A stretch of 64,000 nucleotides of DNA from Photorhabdus caribbeanensis (GTDB lineage Bacteria; Pseudomonadota; Gammaproteobacteria; Enterobacterales; Enterobacteriaceae): assembly GCF_018448885.1 (NCBI RefSeq), contig NZ_RCWB01000033.1:1-64000 (forward strand), read 5' to 3'. Positions 1 to 7,918 of this stretch are shown here, piece after piece (the stretch's first letter is position 1; the number at the start of each line of letters is the position of its first letter). Made by a program: the position numbers and the translations under genes. The notes below the pieces were generated by a model. That model had not been told where the DNA came from. It saw only the letters and a list, made by a program, of their open reading frames with translations, and did not search any database.

Positions 1-2
1 TT

Positions 3-869
3 TCAGCAACTCAGAAGCTTGTTTCCGATGTAAATAATAATGCTAACAATAGGTTGTCTAAAAGCCAAAATGGTGCAGATATTCCTGATAAAAATGAGTT
101 TGTGAAAAATTTGGGTTTATCGGAAACAGTGGAATTGGCGAGAAATGCAGTATCGGTCAATGGGGGGATAATCAAAGCGGGACTCAATGTGCAAAATGTG
201 CTGAGTGTGGGAATGAATCCAGAGAAAAATTTGCGTATTTCATCTAGTGAAAATGCTGAGAGTCAGATCAATCTATTTGTATGGGGCGATTCAAATAACA
301 GAAAAACTATTTTCGAGTGTGGAGATAAAAATGGCTGTTTATTTTATTCACATCGATTGTCATCTAATAATGTTGAGCTTTTCTCGGCTGGAAAAATTAT
401 TCCCGCAGATTACCAAAATTTTGATGCACGTTATGACAATATCCCTATTGGTGTTCCAATGCCGTATCCCCACAAATACGCCCCAGTTGGCTACTTAACA
501 TGTAACGGTCAGACATTTGATAAATCTTTATATCCGAAGTTAGCGGAAGCTTATCCCAACGGCAGATTGCCCGATCTAAGGGGAGAGTTTATCCGGGGAT
601 GGGATGATAGCCGTGGTGTAGACATGGAGCGTGCATGCGGGTCGTGGCAGCCAGCAAGCATTCAAGATCACACACACTACAAAGTGATTTCAAGACAAGT
701 CGTTGAAGACCTTGTGCTTACGGGGAATGAAGCGTGGAGTACGGAGAGAAATAGTGCATACACACGTTCACTTGATCAAAACGCGTCGACGGGAGGGATT
801 GTTGGAACAACAGCAAACGAAACCCGCCCCCGCAACGTCGCATTTAACTACATAGTGAGAGCAGCATAA
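3..869 (+). CDS. Phage tail fibre protein, C-terminal part (5' end outside window)
   Basis: The reading frame is open to the left edge, so the TTG at 54 is not a real start and this is the C-terminal ~288 residues of a longer protein. The second half has the tail-collar signature: APVGYLTCNGQTFDKSLYP, then GRLPDLRGEFIRGWD, ending FNYIVRAA, as in fibre tips that bind the host surface. Its stop overlaps the next start (TAATGA), the usual fibre/assembly-protein coupling. The host receptor cannot be judged from this piece. Confidence 0.85.
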   Translation, partial: SATQKLVSDVNNNANNRLSKSQNGADIPDKNEFVKNLGLSETVELARNAVSVNGGIIKAGLNVQNVLSVGMNPEKNLRISSSENAESQINLFVWGDSNNRKTIFECGDKNGCLFYSHRLSSNNVELFSAGKIIPADYQNFDARYDNIPIGVPMPYPHKYAPVGYLTCNGQTFDKSLYPKLAEAYPNGRLPDLRGEFIRGWDDSRGVDMERACGSWQPASIQDHTHYKVISRQVVEDLVLTGNEAWSTERNSAYTRSLDQNASTGGIVGTTANETRPRNVAFNYIVRAA

Positions 870-1063
870 TGACAGAACAAAAATACGCTTTAGAACGTGA
901 AACAGCTGTATTGGGTAAGGACGGATTAGCAATTCAGGCGGGTTGGATAAAAGTTTATCACACGAATCAAATTACACGAGAATTCACACACTCTGATATT
1001 GAATATGTCATGTTGGGTGTCAGTTTATCAGCGGGTGCTAGGTTGGTCAGATTGTGGAATTGA
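869..1063 (+). pseudogene. Truncated tail-fibre-assembly-like protein
   Basis: The 64-residue ORF is translationally coupled to the fibre gene. Its N-terminal half (GLAIQAGWIKVYH, TREFTHSDIEYVMLGVSLSAG) resembles the start of lambdoid tail fibre assembly/chaperone proteins, which are normally about 130-200 residues. The similarity stops near residue 57, and a short unrelated tail (ARLVRLWN) precedes the stop. I read it as a truncated remnant. A genuinely short protein cannot be excluded. Confidence 0.55.
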
Positions 1064-1095
1064 TCTTAATGCAAAATGAAGGCGCTTTTTAGTAA

Positions 1096-1118
1096 AACCC
1101 CGCCATTGTAGCGGGGTT
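1096..1118. terminator. Bidirectional hairpin terminator
   Basis: AACCCCGC pairs with GCGGGGTT across a 7-nt loop. It lies between the rightward tail genes and the leftward secreted-protein gene, so it could serve both. Confidence 0.7.
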
Positions 1119-1128
1119 ATTCTATCTG

Positions 1129-1224
1129 TTATGTTTGGGACTCTATCAGCTTCTCTAAACGATCTAGTCGGTTGATTATTTCAAGAGTTAGGTTTATTGG
1201 TTGCTGAAGATAAATAAAATCCAT
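1129..1224 (-). CDS. Possible 31-residue small protein
   Basis: An ATG-started frame (MDFIYLQQPINLTLEIINRL...) lies 10 bp downstream of the secreted protein gene on the same strand and ends just before the terminator. It is amphipathic, Leu/Ile-rich and ends in a probable helix. No good ribosome-binding site is visible. I do not recognise it, and it may be a chance ORF. Confidence 0.25.
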   Translation of the reverse strand: MDFIYLQQPINLTLEIINRLDRLEKLIESQT

Positions 1225-1234
1225 GCCAGTTTGA

Positions 1235-1702
1235 TTAAATTGCTTTTTTCGCAACCCTGCACTGGTAGCTTTCTCCACCATGATCATTGACAAAGTAGCT
1301 CACGGCGTCACCAGTAAGTCGGTTAATGGCTACATTCTGCATAGTGCGCCATTTGTCCCCACGAGACCACTCTATGCGATATTGTATTTGTTCATCTGTG
1401 ACTACGGGATTAACTACACGGAAATTGGTTGAATCCCGACCTTGTGGCTCCCCATCTTCCCAAACAATGACAAGGCCAGTCCATTTCGCGTTTTTACCGT
1501 TTTTAACGCAATTTGTACCGGAAAATTCTGGCCATCCTGTGACATCGAAGCAAAGAGTATTCGGATCTGATAAATAAATTGAAGGCCAGATAGATGTATT
1601 GGTGTCACCTGGGGATTCCTTTTCACAAATAATAGGAGATGCAGAAAACGCCATCATAGGTATTGATAATACTAATGCTGCAAAACTTTTTAAATATTTC
1701 AT
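1235..1702 (-). CDS. Secreted hypothetical protein, prophage cargo candidate
   Basis: This is a 155-residue protein with a clear Sec signal peptide: MKYLKSFAALVLSIPMMAFSA, with likely cleavage after AFSA. The mature part has four cysteines (CEK, LCFD, NCVK, YQCR) that could form two disulfides and several Trp residues, suggesting a small folded periplasmic or secreted domain. A ribosome-binding site (ACGGAGTAA) precedes the ATG. It is transcribed against the tail genes, as prophage morons commonly are. I do not recognise the family. Confidence 0.7.
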   Translation of the reverse strand: MKYLKSFAALVLSIPMMAFSASPIICEKESPGDTNTSIWPSIYLSDPNTLCFDVTGWPEFSGTNCVKNGKNAKWTGLVIVWEDGEPQGRDSTNFRVVNPVVTDEQIQYRIEWSRGDKWRTMQNVAINRLTGDAVSYFVNDHGGESYQCRVAKKAI

Positions 1703-1814
1703 CGGCTTTACTCCGTTAATAAATTATTCATTACTTTGAATGAAATACAATGAATGAACAATAGTTAACATTATTACGCCGCTAAATTGCGGTTTTTTTG
1801 TATCTGAGGTCAGC

Positions 1815-2431
1815 ATGTTTGATATAGCAATGATTTCTCTAAAACTTGACTCCGCTGATTTAGAACGCGGAAATCAGGAACTAAACAAATTTCAATCTGT
1901 TGCTGAAAAAGCAAGCAAAGCATATTTTAGACTCAACGAACCGTTTAAGAGTGGCATTGATATTCAAAAAAGAGTAGTAGAGACGCTAAAGGAACAAAGG
2001 AATGAGTTAGGGAAGGTATTAGATCGCTTAAATCCGACAAATAAGGCTTTTGCTGAGTTAGATAAAATGACCGAAAAATTAAACAAGGTCAGAGACTTAA
2101 GAATCATCAATGAAACGGTTTTTAATAAGTACAACGCTATTATCGAATAAACGGCTGTACGATATTTGGCAGGGAGCGTACAGACGGTGATGAACTTAAT
2201 AGTATTAATAAGCGTATTAGTGAGCTAAAAGATAAATCATGACCTGGTATTTTTGGAATGGGGAATATCGGTGATGGAGGAGCAACCGGAAGAGAGTTAG
2301 CAGCACTTGAGGAGCGAAAAAAGACACTTAAATTTGTCATCAGTTCTCAAGATGGATACACTGAATCGCAAAAATATAGACAGAGAATGGATATTGCCAG
2401 GACAAAAGATCCTGTGCAAATGTGGCAGTAA
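1815..2431 (+). pseudogene. Broken phage tape-measure-like ORF
   Basis: The first frame (1815-2150) begins MFDIAMISLKLDSADLERGN and continues with heptad-like Lys/Glu/Leu coiled coil, the style of a tape-measure N-terminus. The sequence continues in another frame from about 2150 (NGCTIFGRERTDGDELNSINKR), passes an in-frame TGA near 2240 (KDKS*PGIFG) and ends at TAA 2429-2431 (DPVQMWQ). A frameshift plus a nonsense codon explain the pieces. Even when rejoined it is only ~205 residues, far shorter than a tape measure, so most of the gene is gone. The family assignment is tentative. Confidence 0.5.
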
Positions 2432-2450
2432 GATGATACTGCCGTTTTGA

Positions 2451-2810
2451 TTATGGTTGTCTACATAATACAGGTTTCCCTAATGGCTTTCCGGGATTTT
2501 CTGGTGATCCGCTGGGAGAAAATAAAAAGTTTTGTTTTATTGTTTGCTTTGTCTTACCAGAATTAAATAAGCGCGTTACTTCTTGATTTCCTTTGTATCC
2601 ATATATAAAGAAAGAGTCGACATCACCTGAATCAGTCACCTTGTGGCTCATAGTAAATATATCCGTAGGTTTATCATTGACTCTAACTTCTTCAATTAGC
2701 CCGTTGTTGTCAACAATTTGTATAAAGTCACTACCGCAAACAAAAACTTTAGTTGCCGCTGTTGATGATAATGAAAGTGAAAATAATGCTAACAAGAGAG
2801 TCTTTCTCAC
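2451..2810 (-). CDS. Small secreted hypothetical protein
   Basis: The 119-residue protein has a Sec signal peptide (MRKTLLLALFSLSLSSTAA). The mature region is about 100 residues, has two cysteines (FVCGSD near the start, VLCRQP at the end) that could bridge the ends, and a Pro/Gly-rich C-terminus (SPSGSPENPGKPLGKP). It is the second leftward secreted protein in the prophage remnant. Its start lies ~94 bp from the solitary CRISPR-like repeat, which is on the same strand upstream of it. Function unknown. Confidence 0.65.
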   Translation of the reverse strand: MRKTLLLALFSLSLSSTAATKVFVCGSDFIQIVDNNGLIEEVRVNDKPTDIFTMSHKVTDSGDVDSFFIYGYKGNQEVTRLFNSGKTKQTIKQNFLFSPSGSPENPGKPLGKPVLCRQP

Positions 2811-2903
2811 GACAAATACCTCTGAATTAAAAAACTATTAGCATATATCTACATCGTTGCAATGCAAAGTAAATTGTGCTTATTGAGATAATCGCTCTGA
2901 CTT

Positions 2904-2931
2904 TTTCTAAGCTGCCTGTGCGGTAGTGCAC
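2904..2931 (-). CRISPR. Solitary type I-F-like CRISPR repeat (no array)
   Basis: On the minus strand these 28 nt match the enterobacterial type I-F repeat, as remembered from Yersinia arrays, at 26 of 28 positions. The differences are at repeat positions 3 (T to G) and 8 (G to A). The Cas6f-side end CAGGCAGCTTAGAAA is intact. The stem CTGCC/GGCAG becomes CTACC/GGCAG, one mismatched pair. No second repeat is present at the expected ~60-nt period on either side, and no cas gene is in the window. It abuts the 5'-truncated toxin pseudogene inside a prophage remnant. Confidence 0.75.
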
Positions 2932-3273
2932 CCAGATCTGCGAGAGAATTAGCTACTGTTCATGGTGTTTTTCTTCATCATTATGAAAATTGTAAGGAGT
3001 TGTTAAGTGATGATGAATATCGTGAATTGCAGCAATATCTTGCAGACAATCCTATTGCTGGTGATGTTTATCCAACACACTGGTGGCTTACACAAAGTCA
3101 GATGGTTATCTAGGGGTAAAGGTAAGCGGGGCGGTGTGCGCATTATTTATTACTATAAAGTAGATATCTCACACATCAGACTGTTGCTGATTTACAAAAA
3201 AGGTATCGAGGATGACCTTAGTGAATCAGAAAAGAAAGTCTTGAGAGCACTAAATGAGGGGGGGGGGGGGTAA
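2932..3273 (+). pseudogene. RelE/HigB-type toxin, 5'-truncated and frameshifted
   Basis: One frame reads LLSDDEYRELQQYLADNPIAGDVYP, and a shifted frame continues TGGLHKVRWLSRGKGKRGG, then VRIIYYY and DDLSESEKKVLRAL. These are the ordered motifs of HigB-2/RelE-like mRNA interferases. The frames join if one base is removed from the ACACAC run near 3080. No start codon lies in the first frame between the adjacent CRISPR-like repeat and the conserved region, so the 5' end is also lost. It sits directly upstream of its antitoxin. Confidence 0.75.
3258..3270 (+). repeat. Poly-G tract (G13)
   Basis: Thirteen consecutive G residues immediately precede the toxin frame's TAA (3271-3273) and lie 5 bp before the antitoxin ATG at 3276. 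The tract therefore doubles as that gene's purine-rich ribosome-binding region. Tracts this long are slippage-prone and also error-prone in sequencing. Confidence 0.9.
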
Positions 3274-3275
3274 CA

Positions 3276-3566
3276 ATGGATAGTAAATTATTTTCCAGGC
3301 TAACTGAAAGCATGATACAGATGAACGAAATTATTAATGGCGAACGTGCCGCTTCTCGTGAAACTCACGTTGAAGCAGTAAAAGTAAAGAATATTCGCCA
3401 GGCAACCGGTTTAACTCAGACTGGTTTTGCTAAGTTAATTTCAGTTAATGTTGGGACTCTGCGGAACTGGGAGCAGGGAAGGAGTAAACCAACAGGGCCT
3501 GCAAAAGCCCTGTTGAAGGCAATAGAGAAAGATCCGGTTCATGTTTTAAAGGCGTTATCTATGTAA
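3276..3566 (+). CDS. XRE-family antitoxin (HigA-2/NadS-like)
   Basis: This 96-residue protein has a helix-turn-helix at about residues 40-75 (IRQATGLTQTGFAKLI, VGTLRNWEQGRSKPTGPA) followed by ALLKAIEKDP. The order DNA-binding domain, then WEQGR..P.GPA, then KDP is typical of antitoxins partnered with HigB-2-type RelE toxins. It normally neutralises the toxin and represses the operon. The partner upstream is a pseudogene, so this antitoxin is orphaned and may persist as a repressor or as protection against related toxins. Confidence 0.8.
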   Translation: MDSKLFSRLTESMIQMNEIINGERAASRETHVEAVKVKNIRQATGLTQTGFAKLISVNVGTLRNWEQGRSKPTGPAKALLKAIEKDPVHVLKALSM

Positions 3567-3584
3567 ATAGAGCGCATAGGAATT

Positions 3585-3613
3585 CCTCAGTCTCGTTTCA
3601 GCGAGGCTTTTTT
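3585..3613 (+). terminator. Probable terminator after antitoxin
   Basis: A short CTCG/CGAG stem (or a longer CCTC/GAGG pairing) is followed by a run of seven T residues. Confidence 0.5.
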
Positions 3614-3616
3614 TAC

Positions 3617-3832
3617 TTAAAATCCACCACGCTGCCGCTTATGCGGTTTTTTGTATTTAACCTTGTCGCCGTAAAGAGTTCCTGTTAATCCCATTGCTAA
3701 TTTACGCACGGACTCCCGATCACCGACATTGCCCGGGGTGAGTTTGGCTGACACAATTTCTTTTTGATGATTGACTATCAGATGCAACTTAAAACCGAAA
3801 AACCACTTGCAATACCGTCAAACACTTTTTCA
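3617..3832 (-). pseudogene. IS982-family transposase remnant (C-terminal)
   Basis: The minus strand reads KVFDGIA in one frame, then WFFGFKLHLIVNHQKEI, LTPGNVGDRESVRKLA, GTLYGDKV and KKPHKRQRGGF to a stop in another. This is the C-terminal catalytic part of IS982 transposases, with a small deletion between GIA and WFF that removes the usual Arg/Lys-Gly segment and shifts frame. No terminal inverted repeats or intact N-terminus are visible. Confidence 0.75.
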
Positions 3833-3948
3833 GGTTAATTAGATAATTTTATATTTTGGGGTGAGAAAAGCTGATTGGTAAGTGGTTATGAATGCCAGGT
3901 TTGAAGTCGGGGTTTTACACCCATTTTACACCAAGTAAATTTCAGCCA

Positions 3949-3979
3949 TAAAAAAACCAACCATAACTGGTTGGTTTTT
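3949..3979 (-). terminator. tRNA-Pro terminator
   Basis: AAACCAACC pairs with GGTTGGTTT and ends in a T-run on the minus strand, just after the tRNA 3' end. A hairpin with T-runs on both sides could also work in the other direction. Confidence 0.75.
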
Positions 3980-3990
3980 CTAGGGAAATT

Positions 3991-4067
3991 TGGTCGGCAT
4001 GAGAGGATTTGAACCTCCGACCCCCGACACCCCATGACGGTGCGCTACCAAGCTGCGCTACATGCCG
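3991..4067 (-). tRNA. proL: tRNA-Pro (anticodon GGG)
   Basis: A 77-nt cloverleaf with encoded CCA. It has the acceptor CGGCATG/CATGCCG, D-loop AGCTTGGTAGC, anticodon region CCGTCATGGGGTGTCGG with GGG, and T-arm GGTTCAAATCC. It is nearly identical to E. coli proL as I remember it and holds the same position next to yejM. Its 3' end faces the prophage remnant, the usual side for integration into a tRNA gene. Confidence 0.95.
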
Positions 4068-4142
4068 ATAATTCGTATTATAGTACTGATTTTTTATCTA
4101 AAAGCAAGTACTGAATTTTGTGACCGATTGATTTTTAAGCAT

Positions 4143-5882
4143 TTAATTAGCTATAAAATGTTTAACCTCGGTTAATATCTGTAACAGTTGCGCCAAATTG
4201 GGTTTAGCATCTTTGATTTCGTTGCCTTCCAAGTCATATAGGTGATAGTTACCATTTTTATCCAGGAACAGGGTATTTTCGCTGGTTGTAATGATTAAGG
4301 AGCCATCATCACCGGTAATCACCCACGGATTATCTCGCTGTGCTGCGAATAGATCTTGGCCTTGAGAATAATCAGCAGGAGTATTGCTGACATGCAACAA
4401 ACGTTGCATTAATGTTGTCATGACGTCCTGATGGCTTGTTAGTTTATTAATTGTCTGTGATGGTGTTCCAGGCCAATGAATCAGCAGTGGGACATGCATC
4501 TGCTCACGATTAAATCTGCCATTGTTTATCCATCTGGGGGGATGTGTAGCGGCGATTTCACTATGTTCAGCGGTAATAACAATGACAGTATTGTTCAGTG
4601 CGTTTTTGTTTTTTAGTGTCTCTAGTACGGTGTTAATTTGAGCGTCCAGTGCCGCCCTATTACCTTGGTTGTCAGCTTTATCCAGCCCGTTCATCCTTAA
4701 GAAGGAGAACCAAGGCGCGTTAGTATTGGGTAAATTTAGCCATTGCTGCCATTGCTCTACCGTGAATTGGTTGCTCTGGTTGATCTCAGTGGGCAATGAA
4801 TAGTCGGAAAGTAATGCATGACGATAAAACGGAGTATCAAACCCTATAGAAGAGAATAGGCCGAATTGGTATCCCTGATGTGTCAGGGCATCAATTAGGG
4901 CTGATGATTTACGCCCTGCCAGTATTCCATCCAGATAACCAGAAGAAATGCCATAAAACAACCCGAATAGAGCGGTATCGTTTTGAAGCCCGGTGCTGAA
5001 ATGTTGATTAAACTGAATGTTGGTATCTCTGAAATGAGAAAGTGCAGGCATATTCTCTGCAATATCTTTATTATCCAGCTTATCAACGACCAATATTAAC
5101 AGGTTATATCCACTTCCTTTATCCTGGTAAATCAGATCATTAAGTGGGTATTCCACGGTCAACGCAGCAGGATCACCCTGTTGCATAAGGCGGCGCTGAT
5201 ATTCTTGTTGATCGAGCAGGCCATGTTTTTCAAGAAATTTACGCGCTGTCATTGGATAGGAGAGCGGTAGGTTAGAACGTTGCATGGTAATCGGGCGGTA
5301 AAAATTAGCGTCAGCCCAGATATACATCAAATGGGAAGCTAAAAAAGCCGAAATAAAGACAGCAGCTAATGGTTTACTAAACCGTTGCCGATTCAGGCTG
5401 CGTAGTTTCTGCCAACTCCAGGTGCCAAACAACATCTGTATCAGAAAAATGACTGGAATACAGATGAACATTAGCTGCCATTCTCGTGCGAGTTCCCCTT
5501 GATCAGGATTGATCACTAAATCCCACACTAAAGGTGTGAGGTGAAGATGGAAACGGTTGTATATGGCAATGTCGAATATTAACAGTGTCAGCCCGGCTGT
5601 GGCGAGAATGGCTGAAAGAAACCTTAGCAGGCGCTGTGACATGACAATAAATGTCAGTGGAAACAGGAGCAGCAAATAAACGGCAAAAACAATAAAACTA
5701 AAGTGCCCAAGCCAGCTAGCCAGAGCATAGACTCGGCCGAACAGTGAGCTCGGCCAGTCAGAAACAAACAGGTAACGACTGCCTAATCCAAGACTGAACA
5801 GAATATTAAATAGGGCAAACCAATGCCCCCAGCTAATCATTTGGGAAACTTTTTCACGATAACGCTGACGGCTAGTCACCAT
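4143..5882 (-). CDS. yejM: Inner-membrane LPS-sensing protein YejM/PbgA/LapC
   Basis: The protein has 579 residues, close to the E. coli length of 586. About five hydrophobic segments fill the first ~190 residues, followed by a periplasmic sulfatase/alkaline-phosphatase-fold domain (NLLILVVDKL, VIVITAEHSE, HVPLLIHWPG). In E. coli this essential protein senses periplasmic lipid A and, with LapB, controls FtsH turnover of LpxC. The domain is a non-catalytic relative of phosphoethanolamine transferases. It lies downstream of yejL on the same strand, as in E. coli. Confidence 0.95.
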   Translation of the reverse strand: MVTSRQRYREKVSQMISWGHWFALFNILFSLGLGSRYLFVSDWPSSLFGRVYALASWLGHFSFIVFAVYLLLLFPLTFIVMSQRLLRFLSAILATAGLTLLIFDIAIYNRFHLHLTPLVWDLVINPDQGELAREWQLMFICIPVIFLIQMLFGTWSWQKLRSLNRQRFSKPLAAVFISAFLASHLMYIWADANFYRPITMQRSNLPLSYPMTARKFLEKHGLLDQQEYQRRLMQQGDPAALTVEYPLNDLIYQDKGSGYNLLILVVDKLDNKDIAENMPALSHFRDTNIQFNQHFSTGLQNDTALFGLFYGISSGYLDGILAGRKSSALIDALTHQGYQFGLFSSIGFDTPFYRHALLSDYSLPTEINQSNQFTVEQWQQWLNLPNTNAPWFSFLRMNGLDKADNQGNRAALDAQINTVLETLKNKNALNNTVIVITAEHSEIAATHPPRWINNGRFNREQMHVPLLIHWPGTPSQTINKLTSHQDVMTTLMQRLLHVSNTPADYSQGQDLFAAQRDNPWVITGDDGSLIITTSENTLFLDKNGNYHLYDLEGNEIKDAKPNLAQLLQILTEVKHFIAN

Positions 5883-5914
5883 ATTTTGTTTACGTTGTAG
5901 TCTTAGTTAAAAAA

Positions 5915-6142
5915 TTAATGGGCTTTATCTTCATTTACTGAAGACTTAAGCGCGTGTGCAAACGAGTCAGCAATATGTCTGCGCTGTGCAGGAGATATAC
6001 TCGTATTGATTAAATTTGTTACCATATTGCCCAGTACCATAAGAGAAAGGTCTGTCGGCGTACGGTTTCTTTCCAGAACACTGACTAGTTCTGTTAATAA
6101 GCGTTCAACGTGTTCGTCACTGTAACGAGATGACTGTGGCAT
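5915..6142 (-). CDS. yejL: YejL family small protein (UPF0352)
   Basis: This 75-residue soluble helical protein begins [16 protein letters not shown] and contains [17 protein letters not shown]. Its length and sequence match E. coli YejL, whose function is unknown. It shares a promoter region with, and runs away from, yejK, and leads into yejM 32 bp later. Confidence 0.92.
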   Translation of the reverse strand: MPQSSRYSDEHVERLLTELVSVLERNRTPTDLSLMVLGNMVTNLINTSISPAQRRHIADSFAHALKSSVNEDKAH

Positions 6143-6414
6143 AGATTTAAACTTCCTGAACTAACAAAGCATATTATCTTACCGTATAGATGCGTGATTT
6201 TCCGCTCTTTTGTGGCAAATTAATTCATGGTTAAGATTATGTTGCAGTAATAACCTATTTTTAGCAATTTTTTGATATCTGCCAGCAAATTATAGTTGAT
6301 GGCAGATGACGAAACGTTATTTTCTTTCGGGGTTTTTTATTGCAGTCGTTTGTTATCGGTGTTTGAATGCGTGTTTCAAAACGCATGAAGTCAGCCGCGA
6401 AAGGAGTAGAAAGA

Positions 6415-7419
6415 ATGAGTCTGCAAATAGATCAGATTGCCTTGCATCAATTAATCAAGCGTGATGAACAGACATTAGATGTCGTGTTGCGTGATTCTTT
6501 ACTCGCCACCGATCAAGTGGTGGAAGATATGATGGCTGAATTACACCGGGTATACAGCGCAAAAAGTAAAGCTTACGGCTTATTTAATGAAGAGAGTGAA
6601 TTGGCAGAAGCGCTAAGACATCAGCGTAAAGGTGATGAAGATTTTCTTGGGTTCAGTCGTGCGGCAACAGTACGTCTGAGGGATGAACTGGCGAAATATC
6701 CGTTTGCCGAAGGAGGAACGGTTCTGTTTTGTCAGTATCGCTATCTGGCGGTAGAGTATTTATTGATTGCTGTGCTTAATAGCTGTAACAGTATGTCGGT
6801 TAACGATAATCTGGATTTAAATACTACGCATTATCTGGATATTCCTCATGCAGATATTGTTGCTCGTATAGATTTGACGGAGTGGGAAGCGAATCCTGAA
6901 TCAAGCCGTTATTTAACATTCCTGAAAGGCCGGGTGGGGCGTAAAGTTTCAGATTTTTTTATGGATTTTCTTGCTGCCAGTGAAGGTATGAATGCGAAAG
7001 TTCAGAATAAGGGCCTGTTACAAGCAGTTGATGATTATTGCGAATCTGGTCAACTTGATAAGAATGAGCGTCAAGCCTATCGCCAGCAAGTATACAGCTA
7101 TTGTAATGAGCAATTACAGGCAGGAGAGGAAATTGAAGTTAAGGAGTTGTCTCAGGCATTACCCACGTTTGGAGAGCAGAATTTTCAGCAGTTTTCTCAG
7201 GAGCAGGGATATGAACTGGAAGAGAGTTTTCCGGCAGATCGCAGTACATTGCGTCAACTAACTAAATTTGCCGGCAGTGGTGGCGGATTAACAATCAATT
7301 TTGATGCGATGTTATTTGGTGAGAGAATTTTCTGGGACCCGGCAACGGATACTTTAACCATTAAAGGCACGCCGCCAAATTTACGTGACCAGTTACAGCG
7401 CCGTGGCAGTGGTCATTGA
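6415..7419 (+). CDS. yejK: Nucleoid-associated protein YejK (NdpA)
   Basis: The ATG at 6415 ([19 protein letters not shown]) gives 334 residues, matching the E. coli family length of 335, and follows AAGGAG at normal spacing. An upstream in-frame ATG at 6367 would add 16 residues the family lacks. This is the 37-kDa nucleoid-associated protein family, with [14 protein letters not shown] C-terminal sequence here reading [15 protein letters not shown]. Its precise role in chromosome organisation is poorly defined. Confidence 0.95.
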   Translation: MSLQIDQIALHQLIKRDEQTLDVVLRDSLLATDQVVEDMMAELHRVYSAKSKAYGLFNEESELAEALRHQRKGDEDFLGFSRAATVRLRDELAKYPFAEGGTVLFCQYRYLAVEYLLIAVLNSCNSMSVNDNLDLNTTHYLDIPHADIVARIDLTEWEANPESSRYLTFLKGRVGRKVSDFFMDFLAASEGMNAKVQNKGLLQAVDDYCESGQLDKNERQAYRQQVYSYCNEQLQAGEEIEVKELSQALPTFGEQNFQQFSQEQGYELEESFPADRSTLRQLTKFAGSGGGLTINFDAMLFGERIFWDPATDTLTIKGTPPNLRDQLQRRGSGH

Positions 7420-7431
7420 GGCCAAAAAATA

Positions 7432-7457
7432 AATAACGCCGCATTTGCGGCGTTATT
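7432..7457. terminator. Bidirectional terminator yejK/rplY
   Basis: A perfect AATAACGCCGC/GCGGCGTTATT stem with a 4-nt loop lies between two convergent genes. Confidence 0.85.
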
Positions 7458-7491
7458 TACTCGGCGTCCCGAAAAGCTCGGCTGTGGCTAA

Positions 7492-7776
7492 TTAAGCACG
7501 CAGGAAGTCAATGTGCGCCAGTTTTGGTTTAAACGGGTGGCGCTGTACTGCCTGCACTTTAACTTTAGTCTCTTTACCGTCGATAACCAGGGTCAGAACT
7601 TCGCTATAAAATTCAGCTTTGTGTTCCATATTGATAACCTGATCGTGATCCAGTTCAATAGAAATTGGCTCTTGGTTGCCACCGTATACGATAGCTGGAA
7701 ACTTGTTGGCTCTACGCAGGCGGCGGCTCGCACCCTTACCCTGCTCTTTACGTACTTCTGCGTTAATAGTAAACAT
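7492..7776 (-). CDS. rplY: Large-subunit ribosomal protein L25
   Basis: The 94-residue single-domain L25 has the same length as in E. coli and lacks the CTC extension found in other phyla. Recognisable stretches are [29 protein letters not shown] and [17 protein letters not shown]. It binds the E-loop of 5S rRNA in the 50S subunit. It is preceded by a structured leader that probably mediates autoregulation. Confidence 0.97.
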   Translation of the reverse strand: MFTINAEVRKEQGKGASRRLRRANKFPAIVYGGNQEPISIELDHDQVINMEHKAEFYSEVLTLVIDGKETKVKVQAVQRHPFKPKLAHIDFLRA

Positions 7777-7862
7777 TGTTTTTTCTCTTTAAGAAGAAAA
7801 TAAATCCTGCTACAGGCGACCCAGCAGCAGGTTCGAGATTTGGCTTAACATAGTTAAGCGGG
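7777..7862 (-). promoter_or_regulatory. Probable rplY autoregulatory leader
   Basis: On the minus strand CCTGCT and AGCAGG pair around a ~14-nt loop (CTGGGTCGCC inside) about 20 nt before the AAAGAGAA ribosome-binding region. Gammaproteobacterial rplY mRNAs are known to carry an L25-binding leader that mimics 5S rRNA. I infer that role here from position and the hairpin. Confidence 0.5.
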
Positions 7863-7918
7863 CGGCATTCTAGCGAAAAATGGTGGTTACAGCAAATGGA
7901 ATAGGCCAATGTGAACCA

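Noticed and set aside
2140..2340. 66-codon minus-strand ORF
   Set aside because: It is antisense to the tape-measure-like relic and has no start signals.
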